Origin: Chromera velia
Taxonomy: Eukaryota; Sar; Chromeraceae
DNA: 30,000 nt
Assembly (NCBI GenBank): GCA_018398765.1
Contig: JAHBMJ010002517.1
Coordinates: forward strand, 13,040 to 43,039
Reading direction: 5' to 3'
Shown here in pieces: positions 1-11,600 of the stretch (position 1 is its first letter; each line of letters begins with the position of its first letter). The notes beneath the pieces were generated by a model, which did no database searches, had not been told where the DNA came from, and was given only the letters and a program-made list of their open reading frames with translations. Position numbers and translations under genes: made by a program.

Positions 1-260
1 TGGCAGGTTCCCATGTGAGCGTCTTCCACCCCACCCACTTAACTTGGTAACGGTGCCCCCTGCCAGACTTTGCTCGGTCAACAATTCTTTCTACTTCATC
101 CCCCAGAACCATACTGCGCTTCCTCTCTTCCTTCACCCTCCTCCTCTTATCTGCTGAAGAAAGAATAAGAAGGAAAGGGTTGAATTTGGCTGAGCCGTCT
201 CCGCATTCTTGGGTTTTGTTTTGTATTTCACTAGGTATGTCACTGGACATGCACTGTAGG
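1..260. other. 3' flank of the EF-hand/transglutaminase-like gene
   Basis: This stretch lies just downstream of the stop codon (TGA, complement of 261-263) of the minus-strand gene and probably holds its 3' untranslated region. I see no coding exon and no clear AATAAA polyadenylation signal on the minus strand. A short plus-strand open frame from 180 overlaps the real gene antisense and has no recognisable features. Confidence 0.4.
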
Positions 261-2504
261 TCAAATCGGACACCCACATTTCGCATGCCACTGCTGCAAT
301 TCTGTTGGCCCAATCACTCCTGGGGCCTTCACTTTGTCTTCAAACTTCCAGGGAGACGGGACGCCCTTGGAACCTGAAGACACCACAATCACCACAGGGG
401 TCCACCCCCCCAGCACCTGCTCCTTCTTCTCCCACCCCTCAGGCCGATTCTCCACCCACCCGGGCCACTTGGCCATGTGGTCGTGTGCGTCAAATTCCAA
501 CCCTGTGATCATGACCTCCATCAAATCACTCGGCTTCACCGAGAGGTGCGCAAACATTCCCCCGCCTTGGCACTCAATGGTCGTGCCTGCAACGTCACCT
601 GCGGGGTGAAGCTCAGTCTGGACAATCGCCTTTGCACCCCCATAGGCGTTTGCCCAGTTTTTCAGTTTTTCAAATTTTTTGTCGGGGCCCTCGGAACTGT
701 GGTGGTTCTGCTGCCACGCCGTCAGCATGTTGAAGGCCTTTTCAAAATTCCTTTCGATCCACACTGCCTCGGCAAACGTCTGTACAACCTTGGCGATTGG
801 GGATGGCCCCTGCTTGAGACACGGGATGTCTGCAAGGATGGGCTTTGAGATCCCCTTACAGATGATGTGCCTGACAGCCCCATCGACCAACCCCGTCTGG
901 GAGGGTTGTTTCAGGGTGGCCTCTATCGGTATCCACCCGGCGTTGTCGTCCCAAATTTCGCACAACACATGATCGGGGGTGTGGACCTTTCGCACACACC
1001 AGCCCAAGCCATTTCTCTGCAGTGCTGCTGTGAATATATTCGAGTGCCCAAGACAGTCTGTCCTCTCCCACTCCACCAACTTTGCCACGCTGTCGCGCTG
1101 TGCCATCGAATCATGTGAGAGATCATAAGTGAAGTCCTTCGCCAGAGCCTTCATAACTCTGTAAGCAAAGAAGACTTGAGATTCGGTACTCTCATCATAT
1201 TCAAGCTTGTGCTTTTGGAGCCAGGCGGAGAAGGGGGGATCGTCTTTTCCCGGCTCTGGTTCTTCAATGTCTCCGTCTCCCTTCGCAGGGAGGGGACCAA
1301 AATCAACGGGGGGGCCCTTTCCCTTCTCCTCTACATTTGCCAACCCAACCTTTCGGGCCCTCACAAGACAACTGTACTCAAGAACTGCGTGACACGGGCC
1401 CTTGACTTTTCGGGACACAACGGCGGGTGCGTCACGTGGAAGGGCGGGATTTTTGGATTCGTTGCTGAGAGGCAGTAAGATCTCAGGGTCCTGTCCCCCA
1501 GGCGGGGTTGTGGTGATGGAGGGACTGGGTGAGATCTCGTAGCTGCTGTTGCCCCAGTATCGGGGGGCAGGGGGGGGGAGAGCCCATGCAATGACTGCCT
1601 CACACCCTTCTGGAATGTCTGTGTGCCACGCATGATGGATCAGTTTGCCTACGGGATCAATTTCGAGTTTGTACCCGTTGGGAGGCTTTCTTATCTCGGG
1701 GGAATCTTCAATTTCGATGGGCTCCTCTGTCTCTCCCACCATAAGACCGTACATCATTCCGTTGGCAGCCCAAACCCTCACAGACTTCCACGACACAGAA
1801 TAGAGTGTCTTCACCTTCACTCTTGTGTGGAATTCCACAGTTTCTCCCTGTCGAATCGGGTCCTCAAACTCTACGACGTGCCCGCAGTGGACGTTCATGT
1901 AGTTGTCAAATGTGTCGGGCTTCACTTGTGCCCTGTAGGCTTCGGAGGACAGGGAATAGAGCGCGCTCCAGTTGTGTTCTTTCATTGTGTCGATTAGTGT
2001 TTTGACGCTGTCTTCGGGGGAGATCCCGTGGTTTTCTGCTGCGAAGGCCATGGGGGGGGGTAAGTCTGGCATGCCACATTCAGCAGCAATGAAAAGTTTC
2101 CGCCACTTTCGGTAAGCGGCAACGTGGTGAAGGGCGGAATTGGAAGTCATGCCCAGGAGTCTGTTGATCAGAATCAAATACTCGTCCACATCGATTTTCC
2201 CATCCTGGTTTTTGTCAGCTTGTGCCAGGCACGAAGCGACCTGCTCTTCAGACATCTGAATACCCACTTGAGAGAAGCCCTTTGTGATTTCTGCCACGTC
2301 GAGGAAACCTGAGCCATCCTTGTCCAAAGCGTAGAACGCATTTTCATACGCGCTTATGGGCTTTGCGTTCGGGGGAAGGACTGAAGGGGGAGGGGGAGGC
2401 TGCGCCTTCTGTTGGGGAGGCGGTCCGTGTGCCTGTGCGTGAGAGACCGCCGTTTCGGCCACAACGGCTCCTTCGAGAGTGTTAACAGACGCAGAGCACC
2501 CCAT
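261..2504 (-). CDS. EF-hand and transglutaminase-like domain protein, predicted N-myristoylated
   Basis: Uninterrupted 747-codon frame with no intron. The start MGCSAS has Gly2 for N-myristoylation and Cys3 for palmitoylation, so membrane attachment is predicted; the context gcc-ATG-G suits initiation. A Pro/Gln-rich stretch (about 27-48) is followed by two EF-hands with canonical calcium loops: D61-K-D-G-S-G-F-L-D-V-A-E72 and D97-K-N-Q-D-G-K-I-D-V-D-E108. Residues 150-430 match nothing I recognise. Residues about 445-535 look like a transglutaminase-like (papain-fold) core: Cys484 in TDCLGH, His512 in DHVLCEIW, and Glu528 in GWIPIEAT where the family normally has Asp. The C-terminal 200 residues are rich in Trp and Gly and unassigned. 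Known for the family: thiol-dependent cross-linking, deamidation or proteolysis of amide substrates. Inferred: a calcium-responsive, membrane-tethered enzyme or pseudoenzyme. The substrate is unknown. Confidence 0.85.
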   Translation of the reverse strand: MGCSASVNTLEGAVVAETAVSHAQAHGPPPQQKAQPPPPPSVLPPNAKPISAYENAFYALDKDGSGFLDVAEITKGFSQVGIQMSEEQVASCLAQADKNQDGKIDVDEYLILINRLLGMTSNSALHHVAAYRKWRKLFIAAECGMPDLPPPMAFAAENHGISPEDSVKTLIDTMKEHNWSALYSLSSEAYRAQVKPDTFDNYMNVHCGHVVEFEDPIRQGETVEFHTRVKVKTLYSVSWKSVRVWAANGMMYGLMVGETEEPIEIEDSPEIRKPPNGYKLEIDPVGKLIHHAWHTDIPEGCEAVIAWALPPPAPRYWGNSSYEISPSPSITTTPPGGQDPEILLPLSNESKNPALPRDAPAVVSRKVKGPCHAVLEYSCLVRARKVGLANVEEKGKGPPVDFGPLPAKGDGDIEEPEPGKDDPPFSAWLQKHKLEYDESTESQVFFAYRVMKALAKDFTYDLSHDSMAQRDSVAKLVEWERTDCLGHSNIFTAALQRNGLGWCVRKVHTPDHVLCEIWDDNAGWIPIEATLKQPSQTGLVDGAVRHIICKGISKPILADIPCLKQGPSPIAKVVQTFAEAVWIERNFEKAFNMLTAWQQNHHSSEGPDKKFEKLKNWANAYGGAKAIVQTELHPAGDVAGTTIECQGGGMFAHLSVKPSDLMEVMITGLEFDAHDHMAKWPGWVENRPEGWEKKEQVLGGWTPVVIVVSSGSKGVPSPWKFEDKVKAPGVIGPTELQQWHAKCGCPI

Positions 2505-2730
2505 GGCTTGAACAGCTCACCTCGTTTGTTCAGTCTGAAACTCTGATTGCCTCTGCAGGAACGTCGGCTCGCTGCCCTTCTTGAACTTGAATCTTATCTC
2601 AAAAGCAGTTTTCTGTGCATGCCGGATCGGAGAGAAACCCAGCAGATGCCCTCACAGCCATTCACATACTGAGGGTCTGCGTGAGGCTCAGTTATAAGAG
2701 CACGGCTTGTCTTTTATCCGGCCTCCTTCC
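2505..2730 (-). promoter_or_regulatory. Putative 5' flank and promoter of the EF-hand/transglutaminase gene
   Basis: This is the region immediately upstream of the minus-strand ATG at 2504. The only promoter-like word I see is TTATAA at 2692-2697, about 190 bases upstream of the start codon and readable on either strand. No initiator can be assigned by eye, so the call rests mainly on position. Confidence 0.25.
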
Positions 2731-3570
2731 TATAGCTAGCTCAATTAATTTAATTGATGTATATATGCATGCATGCATGAAGAAAATTAATCAAAAAAAA
2801 TAACAATTGAGTTACTTGTGCGCGTTCGCGCGCGCAAATTTTTGCAACAGTCTGGCTATGTACGCGGGAGAGTGGTGCCAGTGGTGGAGGGAATGTTGAT
2901 GATTGTTGTAGATTGTTGATGAGATTGTTCCCCGTACTCTTTCGCGTTACAAGTTCAATTCTTCTCTCAAGTTCGAAGTCGGGAACCCCTGTGAAAGACC
3001 TAGGTAAAAGACAGTTCAGTAAGACTTCATAAGAGAAATACCGTGAAAGATATTGATAAGTCATTTTAGAACTAATTCAAAAGTGCTTGAGACATTTTAA
3101 GCACGGTTCCTAAATCTTATTTTGGCACCTTGTATAACATTGTATTACTCCATGCTGGGGTAACATATTACATTGAAGGCTTTAATTTTTCAGACGTTTA
3201 TAGTAGTTCAACTTACTGTCCAAGCTACTTAGATCTCGAGTTCAAAAACTTTGAAATACTTTAAAACTACTGGTAAAACTAGAATCTGTTACTAGATTAT
3301 TAACTAGTAAACAAGTGTTAGGAAGAAGTGAAACATCATCACGAATAATATGAATGAATGAATGAGTATAGCCGTGGGAGCCTAGCTCCTGGCAGTCCAT
3401 GTTCATGCAAGTCTTGTTTTAAATCCTAGCTCGATTTCAACTTTCAAGAGACCTATGAATATATATGGATCTAGATATGGATATATACAAATAAGTAATA
3501 ATGAAATCTAGAATAAAATTATATAATGAAATGAAATCTTTTCCAGGTACCAGTATGCAAATATTGTTCC
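2731..3570. other. AT-rich intergenic block without supported genes
   Basis: Base composition drops sharply to AT-rich compared with the GC-balanced, repeat-rich DNA on both sides. No coding frame is convincing. It contains a run of ATGC words (about 2762-2780), a GAAT tandem near 3351-3363, and two small hairpins: GTGCTT/AAGCAC near 3085-3106 and TACCAGTA/TACTGGTA at 3548-3555 and 3574-3581. It could be a decayed insertion, but I see no transposase or terminal repeats. Confidence 0.4.
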
Positions 3571-5064
3571 TAGTACTGGTAACAACACCCATCTACGTGC
3601 TGCGTGTAACGTACATGCCTATGCATGCATGCGACGCAGCAACAACAAAAGAAGAATATCAAGTCACATCCACACTGGCGCGCGCTGCGTAGAACTGCAT
3701 TCATTGGCTTCTGGGCACCCATAGTTGGGCACCTGCATGCAGTCAAGTTGCGATAGGAGACACTGCACTGCTTCACAGAACAAAAGTCGCACTCATCCAT
3801 GCATGGGACGAATGTGCCACCATGCAACAAGCTGTCAGACGAATGAAGGTGTCCCTTCCTGGGAGAGGGGGGGGGGGGAACAGCCCCCCTTGATTGTACA
3901 TGCGGATGAAGAATCGAAGACAAAAGAGGATGCGAACAATGTGACAAAGACAACGAATTGCACGGCACAGTGCGGTCTAAATGACGGACACAAAAGAGTG
4001 GAAGAGAGTGAGTGGAAGAAGAAACCAATCACACAGCGATTGCATTACAGGTCTGTCTCTCTACATTTGATTCGGACCTTCCATTAATTGCATTACAGCT
4101 TTCTTTCAGACCTTTCTCTTCCCTCCCTCCTCTCTCTCGCATGAGAACGGAACAATGCTGGGACAGGGAAGGAATGACAAAAACCATAGGCGAATGAAGG
4201 AAGGGAAGGAGAGAACAAAAGTCGGCGTAAGGAAAAGGGCTCACTGCACTGCACTGCACACCCTCAAAATCTGTACATGAATAAAGACGAAGACTTCACC
4301 CTCCGTGTGATGAAATGAATGAACAGAGAATTGACGAAATATACAGAGAGGGAGCAGAAAGAACCCTCGCAGCAATGTTCAGGTCAGACGAGAGAGACCA
4401 GCCGTCCTGCCCTGACAGACAGACAGACAGACAGAGAGCATTCATCTCTTCGCACATCGCCCTCGTATCTGGGACTCTTTCTGGTCTTTCTCGGCTCTTC
4501 GGAGGCCTCTGTGCCTGTTCCCGTTCTTCGGTTAGCCTACCACTCTTGAAACTTTTAAAAGAAGGGCAAAACAAATGAAGAGACTTGAGGAAGGAAAGGG
4601 AGAATTTAAGAGCAGAGGGGAGAAGACGAAATTTCAATCTATCAGCACACATGCAGGACACAGTACCTTCCCCCCGGAAAGTGAAGAAAGTCGCTTGCAA
4701 GGCCTGCTGCAGAGCTGGTTGTAGAAGGCAAAATTGATGTCTTCAGACAAGGGATCGAAATGAGGTGGTGAGGAAGCGAACAAGCAAGCAAGAAGCCACG
4801 CACGCACATATATGCATGCATGCAACCTGCGTCCTCGAGCATGTTCGTTCGTCCCGGTGGGTGCGCCCATCCATGCTTGTTTGTTTGCATATTTCTTTCT
4901 TTCTTTCTCTCTCTCTTTTTTCGATCGATCGATCGATCGATCAGGTGCGTGCAGTCAGGCACAGGCGAGAAGAGAGGGAGCTTCTGTTGGTGGGAGGGGA
5001 GGGACAGGAGTGAAAGAAACAACGCAACGGAAAAGGAAAGAAAGGAAGTGACCACACACACACT

Positions 5065-5101
<37 letters not shown>

Positions 5102-5412
5102 TTGTCTGTCTGTCTGTCTGTCTGTTTCTCGAAAGAGGAAAGAGGAAAGGGGAGGGAGGAGAAGGAAAGGCAATTGAGGGCCGGCAGGAAAGGGCAAAAA
5201 GAGAAAACCGCAAACCGTTAGCCTCCCACCTGAAGGTGGGAGTTTGGTCTTCTGTCTTTCTCCATTCCTCCTTTCTTTCTTTGCTGCCTGCCACCTTCGG
5301 CTTCCATCTCCGTTCACAAAAAAGAAACCGTCCCTTCCCCGTTTGTGTTCTCCGACTTGCCCTCTCTCCCATGCAGCCTCTGTCTTCCTTCAGAGAACAA
5401 CCAGTCACTCCC
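3571..5412. other. Spacer rich in simple repeats; probable 3' UTR of the remodeler at its right end
   Basis: Nothing here reads as a conserved exon. Contents include poly-G near 3869-3878, a CAGA tandem near 4417-4433, a GATC-type tandem at 4921-4943, GA repeats at 5068-5098 and TCTG repeats at 5103-5126. The last few hundred bases before 5413 lie just downstream of the remodeler stop codon and probably hold its 3' UTR. Confidence 0.4.
5068..5126 (+). repeat. (GA)n and (TCTG)n microsatellites
   Basis: A GA dinucleotide run (5068-5098) followed by a TCTG tandem (5103-5126), in the spacer downstream of the remodeler stop codon. Confidence 0.9.
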
Positions 5413-6944
5413 TCACTCATCGCTCATCTCCGTCTCTGCCAGCAGGCTCATGTCCCTCACCTGCCTGTCCAAGGAGCGGCTCGACGGACGCCTCTCTCCT
5501 CCTCTGCCTGCACCCACACCCAGGCTCTGCCTCTGCTGCCGCTGAGGTGCCTGCACAGAAGCGTGACCTTGCCGCTCCTGCTGCATGGACGGTGCACTCT
5601 GCTGCATCGGCATCCCCATGGGATTCTGCACGGAGTGCATGGTCTTCTGCTGCTGCATTGGCATCGCCATCCGCTCGTTCATGGAGGGGGGTATGCCCGT
5701 GCCATGCAGGGGGCGGGAGGGATTTCCTCCCTGCTGCTGAAGGTGAAGGGGGCCCTGCCGGGGTCCACCGGGCCCGCTGAGGTAGATCGGGTAGGGGGCG
5801 GGGGCGGGCCCGCGAGGGGCGGCGACGGCGGCAGCAGAAGACGAAGACGCTTGACCTGTCGATGAGGAGGATGAAGAGGAGGAGGGAGCACTTGTTGCGG
5901 CTGGCTTTGGTTTCTTTGACTTCCTGACGCTGTTGAGGTTGCTGGAGGATCCCGTGAACTCTTCGTCATCGTCCCCCAGGGTGTCCACGGAGGTTCTCTT
6001 GGAACGGGCGGACGACGGGGCACTGCTGAGGTCAATCAGGGAGTCCTGGGATGAGTTGTTGTTCGCAGCAGAGGGTGAGGTCACTAGGTGGGGGGGGAGG
6101 GGGAGGTCCTCGGGGGGGGTGTCGAGAATTGACTTGGAGGGGCCAGTGGGGGCACAGCGGGGGCAGAGCTGCAATCAATTAATGGTGACACGTGCACAGC
6201 GAGGAGGGAGGATTCAATTGACTCATTCATTCATTCATTCTTTCATTCATTCATTTGCGGATGTCCATGTATACTGACAACAGAAATTGGTACTACGTCA
6301 GTCCGGTCAGCAGAGTTTTTTGCGGAAACGGCGCTACGTGCCACGACTTTGAAGGGTGTCTGCATTCGTCTGTTCTTCCTTTCGTCGGTTCTTTCTTTCG
6401 TTTCAAAGAGAAGAGGGATGTTCGGTAGAAATCAGCAAAAGGCAAAAGGGAGAAACGTCCGGAAGAGGCGTAGATAGATTGCACAAATGAAAATGTCATC
6501 TATCTCGAGCGGGGACGCGAGTGCATGCAGGAAACTAAATTGGGCGTATTTTATTTGCATACCTACGCCATGATTCGGTTTTTAGGGGACTTGCCATCTC
6601 TTTCTCTGCTCTGCCAACTTCTTCAGCTGAAAGACGTCTTCCCTCTTCCTCGTTTTCCTTTTCTTCCTCAATCTCCTCCCTGCAGCTGCCTCCCTCCCTC
6701 CCTGCCTGTCTGACCAGTCACCCTCTCTGACTGACCGCCTGACTGCCTGACTGACCACCAACTGCGCCATTCCCATTCCGTCCCTGTCCCCACAGTCGAA
6801 TCCCCAGGAGGACCACCGAGGGTGCACTCCCCGACTGCAGAGAGAGAGAGGGTGCATCGCTTTCTTTTGAAAATTGAGAAAGAATCGGGAAGAGAAGAAT
6901 TAACGAAGGACAGAGGTAGAGGTACAATTGAATCAATCAAGAGG

Positions 6945-6983
<39 letters not shown>

Positions 6984-8500
6984 CAAGCGAGCAAAAAAAA
7001 AAAGACAACACAGAAAGGAACGCATTCAGGACTGCGGATACCCCTACAAACAAACAGGCAATGCGAAAGAAGGGGGAAGGAAGCATGCAAAGAAAGGAAG
7101 AGCCACCCCAAAGAGTCATTACGAGAGAGAGCTCCCCAGACTGCCTGACTGACTCATGGTCTATGTCCTCGAAAATTCCCTTCTGTTCCATGCAGTCGTA
7201 GCATAGAGCCCACCCACAGGCCTCACCGAGACACCTGAAAGGAGGGAAGGAAGGAAGGGAGTGAGTCAGTGAAAAGACAAGACAAGATGCATCAGTCTTC
7301 ATTCTTGCCCTCTCAGTCGGTGTTCGATTCCAAAGCCAGCGCAGTCCTCGCGAAAATTGGACAACTTCGTAGTGAGAGGAAAGGAGTGAGTGAGTGGACA
7401 CTATAGCTTCCGGAACAATAATCGGCACAAAGAAAGAAAACGAACTAGAGAGTGAACCGATTGAGAGACAGGGAGACACAGCAGAGGCAACAAGAAGACA
7501 TCCCCCCGAAAACCTCAAACAAATGACGAACCTGAAGAGCAGCCCTCCAGCATCACTCCCAGTCCTCCCACTGCAAACAAAAAAAAGAGAAAGAAAGAGA
7601 AAGAGGCAACGACAAACGAGTCGATGAAATACGAGGACCTCAGAACCATGGAAGGAAGAGACGGCAGGCAGGTACACAAACACCACCAATAGACGCATGC
7701 AGGTAGAAGAGGACGGATAGTCGACAAAGTCAAACACAAACGCAAAGCCGACCACCCAACGAGGGCACGAACATTCAACCTGCCCCGCACCGCACCGAAA
7801 CCCATGAGTCAGTCACCCGTTGTTTCTACAGGAAACCCCCAAACATAAAGCACAGCGTATTGTTCATGTTGCATCCCTCCCTCCCTCTCTTTCCCCATCC
7901 ATTCTCAAAATCAAAAATCAACTCCGGAGACTCACCAGGCATTGCAGTAATGCTGGAAGCACCTGAATTGGTGGACATTGCTCTTTCGGACCTGTCCTCT
8001 TGCCCTCTGCATTTTCCCCCCGATGTGGCCAAAGAAATGGAGCCACCCAGCTTCAGCTGGCCTCTCGATGGAGTCACAAGTGCCGCCCAACAGCCCCTTC
8101 CGGGGAGGGGGGGCCAAAAGATCCATCCCCGCCACCTTGTCCAAATCTGCCTCCGGTTTCGTTCTTGCCCTCACCCCCCCCTTTCGTCTCGCCTCCGTGT
8201 CGGCCTTCCGAACGGTGAGCATCTCTGCTGCCACCCGACGCACGCACGCAGTGTGGAAAGCACGCGGACACGCGGAACACGAGAAGACACCCTTGAAGGG
8301 CTCGGAGAATTTGCTGCCCTCCGTGAGGCGTCTCGCAAGGCCCTCAGGCACCCCCTTCTTCTTTTTGAGGACCTCCAGGACCTCATCCATCTGCTCCTCC
8401 ATGATCCAGGCAGGGTGGCAGTGGGGGGCCGCCTCTGCCTTTGCAATCGCATCGGCGAGTGCGGGGCGTTCGTCGTAGGGTGAGATCGGGTCTCCCTCCC
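5413..8500 (-). other. Remodeler exons 28-31: split PHD-like zinc region and disordered Ser/Gln/Pro tail
   Basis: Exon 28 (8500-7936) carries [15 protein letters not shown], the C-x2-C-x4-H-x2-C centre of a PHD finger, then about 90 residues later [10 protein letters not shown]. Exon 29 (7234-7154) adds [14 protein letters not shown]. Exon 30 (6834-6759) links to exon 31, which opens with LCPRC, the closing cysteine pair. The ligands are thus spread over about 265 residues and five exons. Exon 31 then encodes a tail of about 245 residues: poly-Ser, a CK2-like acidic patch (DDDEEF), a basic KSKKPKP patch that could be a nuclear signal, and Gln/Met-rich repeats, ending ETEMSDE before TGA at 5415-5413. 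Confidence 0.8.
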
Positions 8501-8580
8501 CTGCACGGACGGACAGGCGGACAAACGCACAAACAAACAAATAGATGCACATGACCACACGACACACACAAACACAGACA

Positions 8581-8623
<43 letters not shown>

Positions 8624-11600
8624 GCACGCACGCACGCACCCACGAAGCAAGACAACATCTACAGGCAAAACGAAGACAAAAGGGTTACAAACAGGCCGTG
8701 CGAGAGAGACTCCTTTTCTTTCCGTTCTCTCCAGCACACATCGATCAGACTCAATAGGAGAAAGATGCACGAACAAACAAAACATTTGAGACGAGAAAGA
8801 ACGAAGAACGACAGGAAAGGACAGACACATGCAAACGAAAAAGAAGGAAGCCCCCTGCATGCAGAATGGCTGACTTACAGTGCATGTGGCTCACGATGGC
8901 CTTCACGCACAGCAGCCGATCTCCACATATGCCGCACAGCTGGTCGTGTCCCGGGTGTTTGTCAGAAGACCTGGCCCTCACATGTCTGAACCTCTGCTCT
9001 GCCAGGAGGGCCAGTCGCTTGGCTTCCTGCAGTCTCCTCTCCTCCTCCTCGTCCCTCTTGGCCTCCTCCAAGGAGGCCTTCGTGACGTTCATCCACCCCA
9101 CCCCCTGCACGAACATCTTCTCTACAGTCGTCTTCCTGTCTCGCGGTCCCTCGGGAGGGGGGCCCTGCCGATAGAGGAGTCTGCGTTGAGAGACGAAATT
9201 GGGAGGGAGAGAGAACAAAGGAAGGAACAAGGGAAGGCAGAAAGGGCCACACACGACACACGCACAAAATCAACCCATCCGAACAAAGAGGGGGGGCACA
9301 CTTGATTCACAGGAAAGGAGACAGAGAGAGAGAGAGACGCACACAGTGGCCCACAAAAACCCTGGGTGCCTTTTCTCGTTCGTTACGGCTTCCTCTTGAT
9401 TCCGTTTCGTTTGAATTTACTCCTCTCCTCTCCTTTCCATTCATTTTTGTAACTTCTTTGTCTGATGATATCTTACATAGGTTTTCCCTTTCCGCCGCAG
9501 TATCTTTACATGTTTTTCCTCTTGCCTTTTTTCCCTTCATTTCTTCCCTCCCTTCCTCTCTCCTTCTTTCCCATGCATTCCTACGAACACACTTTCTCGT
9601 CTCCGAGTTTTTCCACTGCTGTGCCTGGTATTCGGTCATGCCCATCGCCACGATCGTTTCTTGCTTCTGGCCCTCCAGCTGAACGAACGCAAACAGAAGC
9701 GAAGAGAAGAGAGGCGGCCAGAGAGGGAGAGAGGCGCGTGAGAGGAGAGGAAAGTAGAAGAGCGACCGGCGAATGAATACAAGCCAGAAAGAACGGAAAA
9801 GGAAAGAAGGAGCAAGAAAAAGAGAGACAGATCCCTCCAGCCACCCAAGCACACATGAAGGAAGGTGTCGAGAGAGACTTGAGAGTCGATCTTTGTCTCA
9901 CAAACACCTCACACACCTCGACTTTCGTCCTCTTCAAAGACACAGGCAGAGAGACGAAAGAAAGAAAAATCGCGTTTCAAACCAGCCCCTTCATTTAAAA
10001 TATTCAACTTTCCTCTTCGAATACCCCCAACAGGAGATGGCAGACGATCGACTCAAAAGCCCCAAAGGACGAAACAGACAACAGACTGCACGAACAACAA
10101 CAACAATCAAGGAATCCAACCCTACCCCCCGTCGCACCCTACGAATACGATCGGCTGCACTGAAAGGACACAATTTATTAACGACAACGACATGTACTGA
10201 AAGAAAATCCAGCTGCTGACCATTCTGAAGTCCAACTGCATCTTTCGGACTTGGCCAAGGGCCCCCAGAACCTCACGCTCCGGTCCCCCCGATACTGCGG
10301 CTGCTGCAGCAGCGGCTGCAACTGACGCCACCCCCCCGCGACTGCTGCCCCCCCCACTAGTGCCACTAGAAGGGGAAGGGGGGGCCCTGCTGTCTGACCC
10401 CTTTTCCCCCAAACCGAGGGAGAGGGAGAGACGGGGAGAGGTTCTCTTCGTCTGTGCAGACGTCGAAGGAGAGGGACCAGACTCCGCTGCTTCGTTCTCT
10501 TTGTCTGCGTCATCCTCCATCTTCACGTCGTCTGCCTTCTTCTCTGTCTCCGCGTCTTCCATCTTCACGTCTGCATTCTCTTTGTTCTCTCCCTCCCCTA
10601 CCGGCACCGCAGCCCCCTCGGCGGCATTCTTCATCTCCGTGGTCCATCCCTCAGCGACCTTCTCGATCTTCACAGCACCCGACAGAAGGGCGTCCACGTC
10701 CACAGAGTCAAAAAAAGCCCTGCCGAGGTTCTTGGCGCTCTGGCTCTTCATGTCTCCACCCGCCTCCGCGGCCTCCCCCTCCTTCTCGAGCTCACCAGCA
10801 CCAAAACGGATCTGCAAAAAGGACAATCAATCAATCAATCCACACATGCACTCTTCAGGACAGGGGCAGTGAGTTTCCTTCACTCTCTCAGCTGGAACCT
10901 AGCTGCTGCTTTCGGAACGGTCTGCTTCCGTGTCAAGGCAAAGAAAGAAAAAAGGGAAAGGAGCGAGAAGAGAAAAGCCGAACGAAGAAAGAACATCTCC
11001 CTCCCTCCCTCAACAGAATCATGAGTCTCTCTCTTAAAAGAGAAAGAGAAGAAAGCCTGCCTGGCATCATGATGTTGGACTGCCTGACTGACGATCTCTC
11101 CGACTTCCTCGCCAGTCATCTCCTCAGCTTCCCTTCCCGATTCCTCGACGGCGTCCTCCACTCCGTCCTGCACTCATGCACACGCACGCATAGAGAGGAG
11201 GAGAGGGAGAGAGAGAGACCATCTTTGACGCAAACAGAATGCAGACTGTCCTTTTGCATTGCAGTCGTTGGTCGTGTACCTTTCTTTGAACTCTCCTCTC
11301 GACTCCGTTTGCACGTACTCAAAGAAAGTCCTCTAGCAGAATGAATTGTCGACACTTCCACTTCCCCCAGCCCTTTTTTTAGCAATCGCTCGTCCCTTCT
11401 CTTCACCTCTTCCGCCACCGACTCACTGGACAAGACTGAAACCGAACAGCAAAAGCGAAGAAGCGGTCAGCAGACAAAGCCTCTAGCGAAACGGGAAGAA
11501 AATAATAAAAAATCGACACAACATGCCAGCCAACCCGAACGCACGCAGGAAGTTCATTCTTTATTGGCGGACCTACAGTCAGCCACACGGACAATACAAA

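Noticed and set aside
10454-11344. 296-codon plus-strand frame rich in Ser/Pro/Arg
   Set aside because: Antisense shadow of remodeler exons 24-25, whose acidic and Ser-rich codons read as Pro/Arg/Ser on the other strand.
11340-11433. Possible extra exon ([18 protein letters not shown]) between exons 23 and 24
   Set aside because: Its acceptor leaves the wrong phase after exon 23, while exon 23 joins exon 24 cleanly at phase 0. It could still be an alternative exon.
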